Origin: Confluentibacter flavum
Lineage (GTDB): Bacteria > Bacteroidota > Bacteroidia > Flavobacteriales > Flavobacteriaceae
NCBI RefSeq assembly: GCF_002843175.1
Contig: NZ_PJEO01000021.1
Location: forward strand, 1 to 48,444
DNA: 48,444 nt
Direction: 5' to 3'
In this document: positions 25,827 through 35,205 of the stretch, piece after piece
How positions within the stretch are numbered: the stretch's first letter is position 1
Layout: each line of letters starts with the position of its first letter
Made by a program: the position numbers and the translations under genes
Notes under the pieces: model-generated
Told to the model about the DNA's origin: nothing
Databases searched by the model: none
Seen by the model: the letters and a program-made list of their open reading frames with translations, nothing else

Positions 25827-25924
25827 ATTTAATTAAAATGATATTTTTATGTGATTCAAACAAATATACAAAAATAGTATGCACGCATAATAAGCTATTT
25901 TATTTTGGAAATAATGAGAATAAA

Positions 25925-25960
25925 AAAGCAACTTTCTGATAGGAATTAGAAAGTTGCTTT
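25925..25960 (-). terminator. rho-independent terminator of the lipocalin-like lipoprotein gene
   Basis: AAAGCAACTTTCT and AGAAAGTTGCTTT form a 13-bp perfect stem with a 10-nt loop. On the minus strand a T run follows. It lies 23 bp after the stop of the lipoprotein gene. Confidence 0.88.
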
Positions 25961-25983
25961 AAATAAAAAATTGATCTTTATAT

Positions 25984-26496
25984 TTATCTTACAAAAGTTA
26001 CTTTAGCTACTATGGTGCTTATAATAGTTGTTCCTTGTTCTGATAAATCTTCAATGGTTTCTACAGATAGAACTAATTCATTTTGTGTTAATTTCTCAAT
26101 AGTCCCTTCAGTTTCTTCGCCTTGAGATTCTATTATAAGCTTATTGCCATTTTGCTCCCAAGAGCCATCTTCCAAAAACTCTAAATTCTCAATATCTTGA
26201 GTATAAGTTTGTCCCAAAACCGTATTGGTTAAATGAATACTATAACTCCCATCTGAAATATAAGTCTTTGGAATATCATTAAAGGTAACTGTAAAATCAA
26301 TATCATAGCCTTCACCAATAAAAGTGTTTGATAAAGATTGTCCTGAAACTTCAGTAACTGTTTGTCCGCCATAATCTACAGAGGTAGCAATCCAAGTGCC
26401 TACAATATCCGAAGATATGTCGGGTGTTACCTCTTCATTGGAACAAGAACATAAAACGAGTACTATTGAAACAATAAGCAAGTTGATGTTTTTCAT
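25984..26496 (-). CDS. Small lipoprotein, lipocalin-like
   Basis: A 170-residue protein with a lipoprotein signal (MKNINLLIVSIVLVLCSCSN). The mature part reads IVGTWIATSVDYGG, then DGSYSI, GSWEQNGNKLII and a terminal strand IVAKVTFV. The opening GTW and strand-turn-strand pattern match the lipocalin-like domain often found in small Bacteroidota lipoproteins. No ligand can be predicted. It has its own terminator. Confidence 0.7.
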   Translation of the reverse strand: MKNINLLIVSIVLVLCSCSNEEVTPDISSDIVGTWIATSVDYGGQTVTEVSGQSLSNTFIGEGYDIDFTVTFNDIPKTYISDGSYSIHLTNTVLGQTYTQDIENLEFLEDGSWEQNGNKLIIESQGEETEGTIEKLTQNELVLSVETIEDLSEQGTTIISTIVAKVTFVR

Positions 26497-26613
26497 AATA
26501 TTTGGATTTGTTAATTCTTCAAATATATAATATTTTTATTACAGGAAGATTATTGAAGTATATTTTTATAAGACGCAACCATTTTGTGTATTTTACATCT
26601 TTTAGAAAACACG

Positions 26614-26961
26614 ATGATGAAAATTAAACACATATTCATAGCCTCTTTTATCCTTTTAAATTTTTCATGTTCAAATGATAATGAAAATAGTATGAATAGC
26701 ATGCTTTGGATAGATTCTGAAAGGGTAAGTTGTATAGATGTTGGCGAACAAACTTGTTATAGAATACAAGAAAATGATGTTATTAACGAAAATGACTGGT
26801 TACTATTCTACGATGGCATTGAAGGTTTTGACGAGCAATACGAAACTGGTTATACTTACAAAATTAGCGTTACCAAAATTAAATTAAAAAATCCTCCTGC
26901 CGATGGTAGCTCTATTCAATATAAACTTAATAAAATATTAAGTAAAGAACTTGATGAATAA
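26614..26961 (+). CDS. Small lipoprotein with DUF4377-like domain
   Basis: From the tandem ATG at 26614 the product is 115 residues with a lipoprotein signal (MMKIKHIFIASFILLNFSCS). The frame is open ten codons further upstream, but that extension would hide the signal. The domain has WIDSERVSCIDVGEQTCYRI, a middle WLLFYDGIEGFDEQYETGY and NPPADGSSIQYKL, the pattern of DUF4377, whose role is unknown. Two cysteines in the mature part might pair. Confidence 0.72.
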   Translation: MMKIKHIFIASFILLNFSCSNDNENSMNSMLWIDSERVSCIDVGEQTCYRIQENDVINENDWLLFYDGIEGFDEQYETGYTYKISVTKIKLKNPPADGSSIQYKLNKILSKELDE

Positions 26962-26964
26962 AAA

Positions 26965-26988
26965 AACGCAACCATTTCTGATTGCGTT
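26965..26988. terminator. Terminator between the DUF4377 gene and dnaK
   Basis: AACGCAA and TTGCGTT form a 7-bp stem with a 10-nt loop. The minus strand continues into a run of seven T, so it suits dnaK best, but the plus strand also has a T-rich tail. Confidence 0.7.
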
Positions 26989-27000
26989 AATTTATTTTCA

Positions 27001-27028
27001 TGAGATCCTGAAACAAGTTCAGGATGAC
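27001..27028. repeat. REP-like palindromic element (CCTGAAACAAGTTCAGG type)
   Basis: ATCCTGAAACAAGTTCAGGA is a palindrome. On the minus strand it reads GTCATCCTGAAC, the same edge as other dispersed repeats, and it is nearly the same as 5858-5886. It sits between the dnaK stop and the dnaK terminator. Confidence 0.7.
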
Positions 27029-27034
27029 AAGTTC

Positions 27035-28942
27035 TTATTTTACTTCTTCAAAGTCTACATCTTCTACATCACTATTTTCAGAAGATTGTCCGTTGCTACT
27101 TGCATCCGGCCCTGGAGCTGCACCACCTTGTTGTGCATCTGCCTGAGCTTTGTACATTTCCTCTGAAGCCACTTTCCAAGCTTCGTTTATTTTTTCTAAA
27201 GCTGGGTCTATAACCGCTAAATCTTTAGTTTCATAAGCTTTTTTAAGTTCTTCTAATGCATCTTCAATTGGTTTCTTTTTATCATCAGATAATTTGTCAC
27301 CAAATTCTTTTAACTGACTTTCTGTTTGGAAAATCATTGCATCAGCTGCATTTAATTTTTCAGCAGTTTCTCTTGCTATTTTATCTGCTTCAGCATTTGC
27401 TTCTGCATCTGCTTTCATTTTTTTGATTTCTTCTTCAGTTAAGCCAGAAGACGCTTCAATACGGATATTTTGAGTTTTTCCTGTAGCTTTATCGCCTGCA
27501 GTTACATGAATGATGCCATTAGCATCAATATCAAAAGTAACTTCAATTTGTGGTGTTCCACGTCTTGCTGGTGGAATACCATCTAAGTGAAAACGTCCGA
27601 TTGTTTTATTGTCGGCTGCCATAGCTCTTTCTCCTTGTAATACATGTATTTCTACTGATGGCTGATTATCGGCCGCTGTAGAGAATACTTGTGATTTCTT
27701 AGTCGGAATCGTCGTATTGGCTTCAATAAGTTTGGTCATCACATTACCCATAGTTTCAATACCAAGTGATAATGGAGTCACATCTAACAACAATACATCT
27801 TTTACATCGCCAGATAATACACCACCTTGAATACCAGCACCTAATGCCACTACTTCATCGGGGTTAACACCTTTACTTGGTACTTTTCCGAAGAATTTCT
27901 CAACAGCAGCTTGAACTACTGGGATACGTGTAGAACCACCTACCAGGATGATTTCATCAATATCACTTTTTGATAAACCGGCTGCTTTTAAAGCAGATTC
28001 ACAAGGCGCAATGGTACGTTTTACTAAATCGTCGATTAACTGTTCAAATTTAGAACGTGTTAATGAACGCACTAAGTGTTTTGGACCACTTGCTGTAGCC
28101 GTGATATATGGTAAGTTGATTTCAGTTTGTGCAGAAGAAGATAATTCAATCTTCGCTTTTTCTGCAGCTTCTTTTAAACGTTGTAAAGACATAGGGTCTT
28201 TACGTAAGTCGATGCCTTCATCAGACTTAAACTCATCAGCTAACCAACCAATGATTTTTTCATCAACATCATCACCACCTAAATGAGTATCACCATCTGT
28301 TGATAATACTTCAAATACGCCATCGCCTAACTCTAATATTGACACGTCATGTGTTCCTCCACCAAAGTCAAACACAACAATTTTCTGGTCTTTTCCTTTT
28401 TTATCTAATCCATAAGCCAATGCAGCAGCTGTAGGTTCGTTAATAATACGTCTTACGTTTAACCCTGCTATTTCGCCAGCTTCTTTAGTTGCTTGACGTT
28501 GTGAGTCGTTAAAATAAGCTGGTACTGTGATAACCGCATCGGTTACTGTAGTTCCTAAATAATCTTCAGCTGTTTTCTTCATTTTTTGAAGAATCATAGC
28601 TGATAATTCTTGTGGGGTATATAAACGCCCATCAATATCAACTCTTGGTGTGTCGTTATCGCCTTTTACAACTTTATATGGTACGCGTTCTGCTTCTTTT
28701 TTAGATTCAGAATATTTATTTCCCATAAAACGTTTAATGGAATAAACCGTTTTTGTTGGGTTTGTAACTGCTTGACGTTTTGCAGGATCTCCTACTTTAA
28801 TTTCGCCTCCTTCTACAAAAGCAATCACCGATGGTGTAGTACGCTTACCTTCTGCGTTTGGGATGACAACAGGTTCGTTACCTTCCATTACAGAAACGCA
28901 AGAGTTGGTTGTTCCTAAATCGATTCCAATAATTTTACTCAT
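27035..28942 (-). CDS. dnaK: Molecular chaperone DnaK (Hsp70)
   Basis: A 635-residue Hsp70. The ATPase domain has [17 protein letters not shown] at the N-terminus, [20 protein letters not shown] and [16 protein letters not shown]. The linker [17 protein letters not shown] leads to the substrate-binding domain, and the lid ends in a Gly/Ala/Gln stretch with the usual terminal [11 protein letters not shown]. It refolds proteins with DnaJ and GrpE; neither of those genes is adjacent. It is monocistronic with a terminator and an upstream palindrome that may be regulatory. Confidence 0.98.
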   Translation of the reverse strand: MSKIIGIDLGTTNSCVSVMEGNEPVVIPNAEGKRTTPSVIAFVEGGEIKVGDPAKRQAVTNPTKTVYSIKRFMGNKYSESKKEAERVPYKVVKGDNDTPRVDIDGRLYTPQELSAMILQKMKKTAEDYLGTTVTDAVITVPAYFNDSQRQATKEAGEIAGLNVRRIINEPTAAALAYGLDKKGKDQKIVVFDFGGGTHDVSILELGDGVFEVLSTDGDTHLGGDDVDEKIIGWLADEFKSDEGIDLRKDPMSLQRLKEAAEKAKIELSSSAQTEINLPYITATASGPKHLVRSLTRSKFEQLIDDLVKRTIAPCESALKAAGLSKSDIDEIILVGGSTRIPVVQAAVEKFFGKVPSKGVNPDEVVALGAGIQGGVLSGDVKDVLLLDVTPLSLGIETMGNVMTKLIEANTTIPTKKSQVFSTAADNQPSVEIHVLQGERAMAADNKTIGRFHLDGIPPARRGTPQIEVTFDIDANGIIHVTAGDKATGKTQNIRIEASSGLTEEEIKKMKADAEANAEADKIARETAEKLNAADAMIFQTESQLKEFGDKLSDDKKKPIEDALEELKKAYETKDLAVIDPALEKINEAWKVASEEMYKAQADAQQGGAAPGPDASSNGQSSENSDVEDVDFEEVK

Positions 28943-28996
28943 AATATGTATGTTTTTTAATTGTGTTGAATGTTCTTTTTAATTCATGGTGTTAAA

Positions 28997-29038
28997 GTCA
29001 ATGATTATGCCAACTAAAAGAGCACTGACATGATGTCA
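28997..29038 (-). promoter_or_regulatory. Possible regulatory region upstream of dnaK
   Basis: A 13-bp palindrome TGACATGATGTCA (29026-29038) lies about 85 bp before the dnaK start. Nearer the gene, the minus strand has TTGGCATAATCATTGAC (28997-29013), which resembles a sigma-54 -24/-12 promoter with correct spacing but with A instead of the critical C near -12. Neither is a proven site, and no TAnnTTTG box was found. Confidence 0.25.
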
Positions 29039-29171
29039 TATTATTAACCCGGTGCCCCATTGTTAGTCGATTCGTTAATTTTACTCTGCAGTTTCCATAA
29101 GATAACCTAACCTAAATTGCTAAGATTTTAAAGGCTATCTAAAATCAATAGGCAGCTTTTTTTATTTAAAC

Positions 29172-29179
29172 TATATTTG
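29172..29179 (+). promoter_or_regulatory. Possible -7 element (TATATTTG) for sdaA
   Basis: A perfect TAnnTTTG box 19 bp before the chosen ATG at 29199. It supports that start over the in-frame TTG at 29181, which would lie at the transcript's very beginning. Confidence 0.5.
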
Positions 29180-29198
29180 TTTGTCTTATTTCTATAAA

Positions 29199-30620
29199 AT
29201 GGAATGTATCTCAGTCTTCGACATGCTTAAAATTGGTATTGGTCCCTCAAGTTCCCACACACTTGGTCCGTGGCGTGCTGCCGAACGGTGGATTAAAGAA
29301 TTAAAAGAAAAAAATCGTTTTGACACCATTGAAAACATTACTGTTGATTTATACGGTTCATTATCTTTAACGGGAAAAGGCCATGCAACCGATTATGCCA
29401 TTATGTTGGGATTAAGTGGTGCTGACCCGGAATATATTCCTACTGAAAGCATCCAAAGTATTATTGATAATATTAATCACACAAAAACGCTCAATTTAAA
29501 CAACGAGAAACCAATAGCTTTTGATCCTAAAACTCAAATCATATTCAATAAAACCTTTTTACCTTTCCATGCCAATGCGTTAACTTTTAGAGCAACCATA
29601 AATGGAAAAAACAAAAAATCCACATTTTATTCCATTGGTGGTGGTTTTGTTGTAAAGAAAAAACGTAAAAATGCTAAAATAAAAGAGTCTATTTTTAACA
29701 CGTTTCCTTACCCAATAACCTTAGGCACAGAACTCCTAGACTATTGCAAAAAACTTGATGTATCAATTTCTGATGTGGTACTAGAAAACGAAAAATATAT
29801 AAGAACTGAAAAACAAATAGATTTCGAATTAAGCCGTATTTGGAACACCATGTTAGAATGCATGTATATTGGGTGCCATACAAACGGCAATCTCCCTGGT
29901 GGTTTAAATGTAAAGCGACGCGCACACGATATTCATGAAAAATTATTAAGTAACCATTTATATTCTAATCCGCAAGAGTGGTTGGAAGCTATTCGTAAAA
30001 CAGAGGTTAATTTTAGAGCCATCCTTAAATGGGTAAGCTGTTTTGCATTAAGTGTTAATGAAGTTAATGCGTCCTTTGGTCGCGTCGTTACGGCGCCCAC
30101 CAATGGCAGCGCTGGTGTTATCCCGGCAGTTCTCATGTATTATTTGGTTAATGAAAACCACGAAGCCGATTTTAGTCATATTAAAAAATTCTTATTAGTT
30201 GCCGGTGAAATTGGTAGTATTTTTAAAAAGGGAGCTACTATTTCTGCCGCTATGGGTGGTTGCCAAGCCGAAATTGGCGTGTCATCTGCCATGGCTGCCG
30301 CTGCTTTATGCGAATTGATGGGTGGCACGCCCGAACAAGTTTTAATTGGCGCCGAAATTGCCATGGAACACCATTTGGGCTTAACCTGTGATCCTATTGG
30401 GGGTTTGGTGCAAATACCCTGTATAGAGCGTAATGCTATGGGCGCTATAAAAGCAATTAATGCAGCCGAATTAGCATTGGAAACGAATCCGAAAGATATA
30501 AAAGTTCCCTTAGATAAAGTAGTGAATACCATGTGGGAAACCGCAAAAGATATGAACTCTAAATATAAAGAAACCAGTGAAGGCGGTTTGGCTATTGGTG
30601 TTAATATGACGGATTGCTAA
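29199..30620 (+). CDS. sdaA: L-serine ammonia-lyase (iron-sulfur type)
   Basis: A 473-residue single-chain L-serine dehydratase that makes pyruvate and ammonia from serine. The N-terminal region has VFDMLKIGIGPSSSHTLGPW, the beta-domain signature. The alpha domain has the cluster region YIGCHTNGNLPGG, then GSAGVIPAVL, MGGCQAEIGVSSAMAA and GLTCDPIGGLVQIPCIERNA, giving the cysteines that bind the 4Fe-4S cluster. Length fits the fused type. It stands alone between dnaK and panB; the 184-bp gap downstream shows nothing else. Confidence 0.95.
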   Translation: MECISVFDMLKIGIGPSSSHTLGPWRAAERWIKELKEKNRFDTIENITVDLYGSLSLTGKGHATDYAIMLGLSGADPEYIPTESIQSIIDNINHTKTLNLNNEKPIAFDPKTQIIFNKTFLPFHANALTFRATINGKNKKSTFYSIGGGFVVKKKRKNAKIKESIFNTFPYPITLGTELLDYCKKLDVSISDVVLENEKYIRTEKQIDFELSRIWNTMLECMYIGCHTNGNLPGGLNVKRRAHDIHEKLLSNHLYSNPQEWLEAIRKTEVNFRAILKWVSCFALSVNEVNASFGRVVTAPTNGSAGVIPAVLMYYLVNENHEADFSHIKKFLLVAGEIGSIFKKGATISAAMGGCQAEIGVSSAMAAAALCELMGGTPEQVLIGAEIAMEHHLGLTCDPIGGLVQIPCIERNAMGAIKAINAAELALETNPKDIKVPLDKVVNTMWETAKDMNSKYKETSEGGLAIGVNMTDC

Positions 30621-30804
30621 TGAAATTTATTTGGAGTTACAACTTTCTAATTCAAGTTATAATAATCCATAAACAAGCAATAAATCTGACCATGCTTTTA
30701 TATTTTAAAACCAAATATAAACTCAAAATCCTTCCTTTAGATAACGTTAAAGATATTCTAGCTTCATAATATTTAGTACTTTTACAGCCTTATAATTAAA
30801 AACT

Positions 30805-31623
30805 ATGTCTACAGCAAAAAAAGAATATAAACGCATTACGGTTAAAACCTTAGTTGATATGAAAGCCAATGGCGAAAAAATATCGATGTTAACGGCTTAC
30901 GATTATACCATGGCGAAAATTGTGGATGGTGCTGGCGTAGATGTGATTCTTGTTGGAGATTCGGCGAGTAATGTGATGGCGGGGCACGAAACCACCTTAC
31001 CAATTACTTTAGACCAAATGATTTATCATGCCTCTTCTGTAATCCGTGCCATAGACAGAGCGTTGGTGGTGGTCGATTTGCCTTTTGGTAGTTACCAGAG
31101 TGACCCTAAGGAAGCGTTGCGTTCTGCTATCAGGATCATGAAAGAAAGCGGCGGACACGCTATAAAAATGGAAGGTGGCAAAGAAATAAAAGAATCCATA
31201 AAGCGTATTTTAAATGCTGGTATTCCTGTTATGGGACATTTAGGCTTAACGCCACAATCTATATATAAATTTGGGACTTATACCGTTAGAGCCAGAGAAG
31301 AACAAGAGGCTTTGGATCTTATTGAAGACGCAAAAATGTTGGAACGCATTGGTTGTTTTGGAATTGTACTGGAAAAAATACCTGCCAAACTTGCCAAAGA
31401 AGTTGCAGAGAGTGTTAGCATACCTATTATAGGAATTGGTGCGGGTAGCGATGTTGATGGGCAAGTTTTGGTTTTACATGATATGCTGGGAATGACACAC
31501 GAATTCCACCCTCGGTTTTTACGCAGATACATGAATTTATATGAGGATATGACCCATGCCATTTCCCAATATGTTAGCGATGTAAAAGCGGTTGATTTTC
31601 CTAATGAGCATGAGCAATATTAG
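30805..31623 (+). CDS. panB: 3-methyl-2-oxobutanoate hydroxymethyltransferase
   Basis: A 272-residue enzyme that adds a hydroxymethyl group from methylenetetrahydrofolate to alpha-ketoisovalerate, the first step of pantothenate synthesis. [48 protein letters not shown] and GHLGLTPQS are all PanB signatures. [20 protein letters not shown] follows near the end. Length is normal. The stop codon abuts a long heptamer repeat array that separates it from the pseudouridine synthase gene. Confidence 0.96.
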   Translation: MSTAKKEYKRITVKTLVDMKANGEKISMLTAYDYTMAKIVDGAGVDVILVGDSASNVMAGHETTLPITLDQMIYHASSVIRAIDRALVVVDLPFGSYQSDPKEALRSAIRIMKESGGHAIKMEGGKEIKESIKRILNAGIPVMGHLGLTPQSIYKFGTYTVRAREEQEALDLIEDAKMLERIGCFGIVLEKIPAKLAKEVAESVSIPIIGIGAGSDVDGQVLVLHDMLGMTHEFHPRFLRRYMNLYEDMTHAISQYVSDVKAVDFPNEHEQY

Positions 31624-31712
31624 TTAGTTGTTAGCTGTTAGCTGTTAGCTGTTAGCTGTTAGCTGTTAGCTGTTAGCTGTTAGCTGTTAGCTGTTAGCTG
31701 TTAGCTGTTAGC
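31624..31712. repeat. Heptamer tandem repeat (TTAGCTG), 11 full units
   Basis: One variant unit TTAGTTG (31624-31630) is followed by eleven perfect TTAGCTG units (31631-31707) and a partial TTAGC. The array starts directly after the panB stop codon and ends about 20 bp before the pseudouridine synthase start. The unit is identical to the array at 4682-4707, some 27 kb away. Confidence 0.95.
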
Positions 31713-31731
31713 AAAAATAATTTTTGAATTT

Positions 31732-32433
31732 GTGATTAAAAAAATACTTTCCAATAAAAATAATCTATTAGTTCTCTATGAAGACAATCACATTATCGTT
31801 GTCAATAAACGTGCTGGGGATATTGTGCAAGGCGATAAAACGGGTGATAAACCTTTAAGCGAGGTTGTAAAAGAATATATAGCCGAAAAATATAATAAGC
31901 CTGGTAATGTATATTTAGGGGTGGTGCATCGACTTGACAGACCAACTACGGGTCTTGTTATATTTGCAAAAACCAGTAAAGCACTCCCCAGATTAAACAA
32001 ACTTTTTGTAGATAAAGAAGCTAAAAAAACATATTGGGCTATTGTTAAAAATGAACCTAACAAGCTAGATGACACCTTAATTCATTGGTTGAAAAAAAAT
32101 CCGAAGAACAATAAATCCGTAGCACATATTAAAGAAGTGTCGAATAGTAAAAAAGCAATACTTCATTATAAGGTTCTAAAAAAATTAGACAATTATTTTT
32201 TATTGGAAGTGAATTTGGAAACCGGTAGGCATCACCAAATACGCACTCAATTAGCGAGTATTGGTTGTCCTATTAAAGGCGATTTAAAATATGGTTTCGA
32301 TAGAAGTAATCCTGATGCCAGTATTCATCTGCATGCTAGACAGATTAGTTTTATTCACCCCGTTAATAATGACATTATAGACATAACAGCGCCCTTGCCT
32401 AAGGATGCGATTTGGGATGCTTGTGAGGTTTAA
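31732..32433 (+). CDS. RluA-family pseudouridine synthase
   Basis: A 233-residue pseudouridine synthase. The catalytic motif is GVVHRLDRPTTGLVIFAKTS with Asp-69. HHQIRTQLASIGCPIKGDLKYG is the second conserved segment, and an N-terminal VLYEDNHIIVVNKRAGD is usual. There is no S4 domain, so it is the compact RluA-like type acting on rRNA or tRNA; the target base is unknown. The start is GTG, and the heptamer array ends 19 bp upstream, where a ribosome site would be expected. Confidence 0.92.
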   Translation: MIKKILSNKNNLLVLYEDNHIIVVNKRAGDIVQGDKTGDKPLSEVVKEYIAEKYNKPGNVYLGVVHRLDRPTTGLVIFAKTSKALPRLNKLFVDKEAKKTYWAIVKNEPNKLDDTLIHWLKKNPKNNKSVAHIKEVSNSKKAILHYKVLKKLDNYFLLEVNLETGRHHQIRTQLASIGCPIKGDLKYGFDRSNPDASIHLHARQISFIHPVNNDIIDITAPLPKDAIWDACEV

Positions 32434-32547
32434 TGTCATGCAGTGAAACTAATACACAGTCATTCCCAAAGTGAAGGTCTATAAATTATTTCCATTTGCA
32501 AGGCATTCATGAAAATCGTATTATTACAAGGATAAATCTACAATTAC

Positions 32548-34029
32548 ATGGATAGCCAAAACATAAAGCCAACACTACCACAAGACGAACATATAGTTGA
32601 AAACAAACAATTAAATATTTGGGAAGCCCTAATTCCTGTATTTGTGCTTGTTGGCATGCTGGCTTACAATGTCTTTGTTTTTGGAAATGATGCATTGAGT
32701 GGCTCAAATCAGTTTATATTATTACTCGGTGGTGCTGTAGCAGCTATTGTAGGCTTTTTTAATAAGGTGACTTTTGCACAAATGATGGAAGAAGTTGCCG
32801 AAAATATTAAATCGACTACTGGTGCTCTTCTTATCTTACTCATGGTTGGAGCTCTTGCAGGCACTTGGCTTATAAGTGGCATTATTCCAACCATGATTTA
32901 TTATGGTTTGCAAGTTTTAAACCCAACGATATTTTTGGCTGCTTGCGTCATTATTTGTGCTATTATTTCAGTAGCCACAGGAAGTAGCTGGACCACGTCT
33001 GCTACGGTCGGTATTGCGCTTATTGGCATTGCCGATGCTTTGGGAGTACCATTGGGCATGACGGCAGGTGCTGTCTTGTCCGGCTCTTATTTTGGAGATA
33101 AAATTTCTCCTATGAGTGATACTACAAATTTAGCGCCGGCAATGGCTGGAACCGATTTGTTTACACATATTCGATACATGCTTTATACAACAACGCCAAC
33201 CATTGTCATTACCTTGATTGTTTTTGTCATCATTGGTCTAAACCTAAAAACCAAAGGAGTAGCAGATACAAATACGCTGTTAGAAGCCCTTGAAAAATCC
33301 ATTAATGTGAGTCCTTGGTTATTTGTAGTGCCTATACTGGTTATTTTTTTAATTGTTAAAAAAACATCGCCATTGATTGCTCTTTTAATTGGTACCTTAT
33401 TGGGTGGCATAGCAGCTCTTATTTTTCAGCCAAACATCATAACAGCTATTGGTGGTGGTACAACTTTAGACTTTTCCACTGGCTACAAAGGCATGATGAA
33501 TGCCATTACGGTTGAAACATCCATACCAACAGACAACGAAGCTTTAAAAGGATTATTCACCTCTGGTGGTATGAGTAAAATGTTGGGGACTATTTGGTTA
33601 ATATTATGCGCTATGGTATTTGGTGGAATTATGGATGCCATTGGTGCATTGACTACCATAAGCACAGCACTTTTAAAATTATTCCATACCACTTTTGGTT
33701 TATTTGCAAGTACGGTAGCTAGTTGTTTGACTATTAATATAACCGCAAGCGATCAATACCTATCTATTGTTGTGCCGGGTAAAATGTACGCTAAAGCATT
33801 TAAAGATAAAGGCCTTGCACCAGAAAATCTATCAAGAACATTAGAAGATAGTGGTACTGTAACATCTGTTTTAGTGCCTTGGAATACCTGTGGCGCTTAT
33901 CAAAGCAGTGTTTTAGGGGTTGATACCTTACACTATGCTGGTTATGCCATTTTCAATTGGTTGAGTCCGTTTATGACATTATTATTTGCTGCATTTAGAA
34001 TAAAAATAAAAATGCTGACATCTAAATAA
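32548..34029 (+). CDS. nhaC: Na+/H+ antiporter NhaC
   Basis: A 493-residue inner-membrane protein with about 11 hydrophobic segments. It belongs to the NhaC family: TGSSWTTSATVGIALIGIAD, then LSGSYFGDKISPMSDTTNLAP, a strongly conserved segment, and a late NITASDQYLSIVVPGKMY and LVPWNTCGAYQSSVLGV. It exports sodium for protons, suiting a marine or salt-exposed organism. The N-terminal 20 residues are cytoplasmic and charged. Confidence 0.93.
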   Translation: MDSQNIKPTLPQDEHIVENKQLNIWEALIPVFVLVGMLAYNVFVFGNDALSGSNQFILLLGGAVAAIVGFFNKVTFAQMMEEVAENIKSTTGALLILLMVGALAGTWLISGIIPTMIYYGLQVLNPTIFLAACVIICAIISVATGSSWTTSATVGIALIGIADALGVPLGMTAGAVLSGSYFGDKISPMSDTTNLAPAMAGTDLFTHIRYMLYTTTPTIVITLIVFVIIGLNLKTKGVADTNTLLEALEKSINVSPWLFVVPILVIFLIVKKTSPLIALLIGTLLGGIAALIFQPNIITAIGGGTTLDFSTGYKGMMNAITVETSIPTDNEALKGLFTSGGMSKMLGTIWLILCAMVFGGIMDAIGALTTISTALLKLFHTTFGLFASTVASCLTINITASDQYLSIVVPGKMYAKAFKDKGLAPENLSRTLEDSGTVTSVLVPWNTCGAYQSSVLGVDTLHYAGYAIFNWLSPFMTLLFAAFRIKIKMLTSK

Positions 34030-34191
34030 TTTCTCATCAAAAAACCTACTGATTTAACAAGTTTATATTTTCTTGCGCCATATTTTATCTAATTACCAAA
34101 GCAAGCGGGTGTTTATTGTTTCCATATTAAAAATCTATCATCTTATAAAATTTAATAATTAATATTTATTAAAAAGACTGTATTGTTACCC

Positions 34192-34199
34192 TAATTTTG
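34192..34199 (+). promoter_or_regulatory. Possible -7 element (TAATTTTG) for the peroxiredoxin operon
   Basis: A TAnnTTTG box 36 bp before the peroxiredoxin ATG. The remainder of the gap from 34030 is AT-rich with no other firm signal. Confidence 0.45.
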
Positions 34200-34235
34200 C
34201 ACCAAATCAAATAATAATTAAAAAAACAAATACAT

Positions 34236-34874
34236 ATGACATTAGTTGGAAAAAAATTCCCAAATTTAAACGTTGACGCCATGAATGATATGGGCGATAC
34301 TTTTAAAGTAAACGTTCTAGAAGAAGCTGTTAACAATAACAAAAAAGTACTTTTATTCTGGTATCCAAAAGATTTTACTTTTGTTTGTCCGACCGAATTA
34401 CACGCTTTTCAAGCGGCTATTGGTGAGTTTGAAAAAAGAAACACAATTCTTATTGGTGCTTCTTGTGATACTCCAGAAGTTCATTTCGCTTGGTTAAACA
34501 CATCAAAAGATAATGGTGGCATTGAAGGTGTTACCTATCCTATACTTGCAGACACTAATAGAAATCTTTCAAGTATCTTAGGCATTTTAGATATCACCAA
34601 AGAAACCTATGATGAAGAAACCGGTACAGTTTTATTAGAAGGTGATAATGTTACTTATAGAGCGACCTATTTAATTGACGAAAATGGCTTAGTACAACAT
34701 GAAAGCGTTAACAACATGCCTTTAGGTAGAAATGTAAATGAGTATTTACGTCTTATTGATGCCTTAGCCCACAATCAAAAACATGGTGAAGTTTGTCCTG
34801 CGAACTGGGAAGAAGGTAAAGATGCGATGAGTGCTAACAGAAATGGTGTAGCTAGTTATTTAGCCTCTCACTAA
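34236..34874 (+). CDS. 2-Cys peroxiredoxin (AhpC/Prx1 type)
   Basis: A 212-residue thiol peroxidase. The peroxidatic cysteine is Cys-51 in FWYPKDFTFVCPTELHAFQ, and the resolving cysteine is Cys-187 in HGEVCPANW. It reduces hydrogen peroxide and organic peroxides and is recycled by a thioredoxin-like protein. The next gene encodes such a protein 19 bp downstream, making it the likely electron donor. C-terminal sequence beyond the resolving cysteine is about 25 residues. Confidence 0.95.
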   Translation: MTLVGKKFPNLNVDAMNDMGDTFKVNVLEEAVNNNKKVLLFWYPKDFTFVCPTELHAFQAAIGEFEKRNTILIGASCDTPEVHFAWLNTSKDNGGIEGVTYPILADTNRNLSSILGILDITKETYDEETGTVLLEGDNVTYRATYLIDENGLVQHESVNNMPLGRNVNEYLRLIDALAHNQKHGEVCPANWEEGKDAMSANRNGVASYLASH

Positions 34875-34893
34875 TAAACAAAAAATATTGAAA

Positions 34894-35205
34894 ATGGAAG
34901 AATTATCAGAAGATAACTTACAAGAGATTATAAATAGTAACGATACAGTTGTTGTTCAATATGCTGCAACTTGGTGTGGGAACTGCCGAATTATGAAGCC
35001 TAAATTTAAAAAATTAGCTTCAGAAAATGAGCATGCTAAGTTTGTAATAGCCGATGCTGAAAAATTTCCAAATTCAAGAAAATTAGCAACAGTGGACAAT
35101 TTACCAACATTTGCTACTTTTAAAAATGGTGCTTTTGTTAATCAAGTTCAGACGAATAAATTTGAAGTTTTAAACGATTTAGTCAATGAAGTTACCAGTA
35201 ATTAA
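34894..35205 (+). CDS. Thioredoxin-family protein
   Basis: A 103-residue thioredoxin-fold protein with active site AATWCGNCRIMKPKF (Cys-28, Cys-31); the WCGNC motif differs from the WCGPC of classical thioredoxin. The cis-Pro is in VDNLPTFATFKNG. No signal peptide is seen. It lies between the peroxiredoxin and a DUF6952 gene, so it probably reduces that peroxiredoxin. The frame extends two codons upstream to a TTG, but the ATG is preferred. Its end overlaps the next gene by 20 bp. Confidence 0.9.
   Translation: MEELSEDNLQEIINSNDTVVVQYAATWCGNCRIMKPKFKKLASENEHAKFVIADAEKFPNSRKLATVDNLPTFATFKNGAFVNQVQTNKFEVLNDLVNEVTSN

Noticed and set aside
26584-26613. Longer start for the DUF4377 lipoprotein
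   Set aside because: The extra ten codons would precede the lipoprotein signal and spoil it; the tandem ATG at 26614 fits better.
28997-29013. Firm sigma-54 promoter for dnaK
   Set aside because: The -24 half fits but the -12 half has A in place of the key C, so it is kept only as a weak hint.
31624-31712. CRISPR-like array
   Set aside because: Units are 7 bp, head to tail, without spacers, and no cas gene is near.
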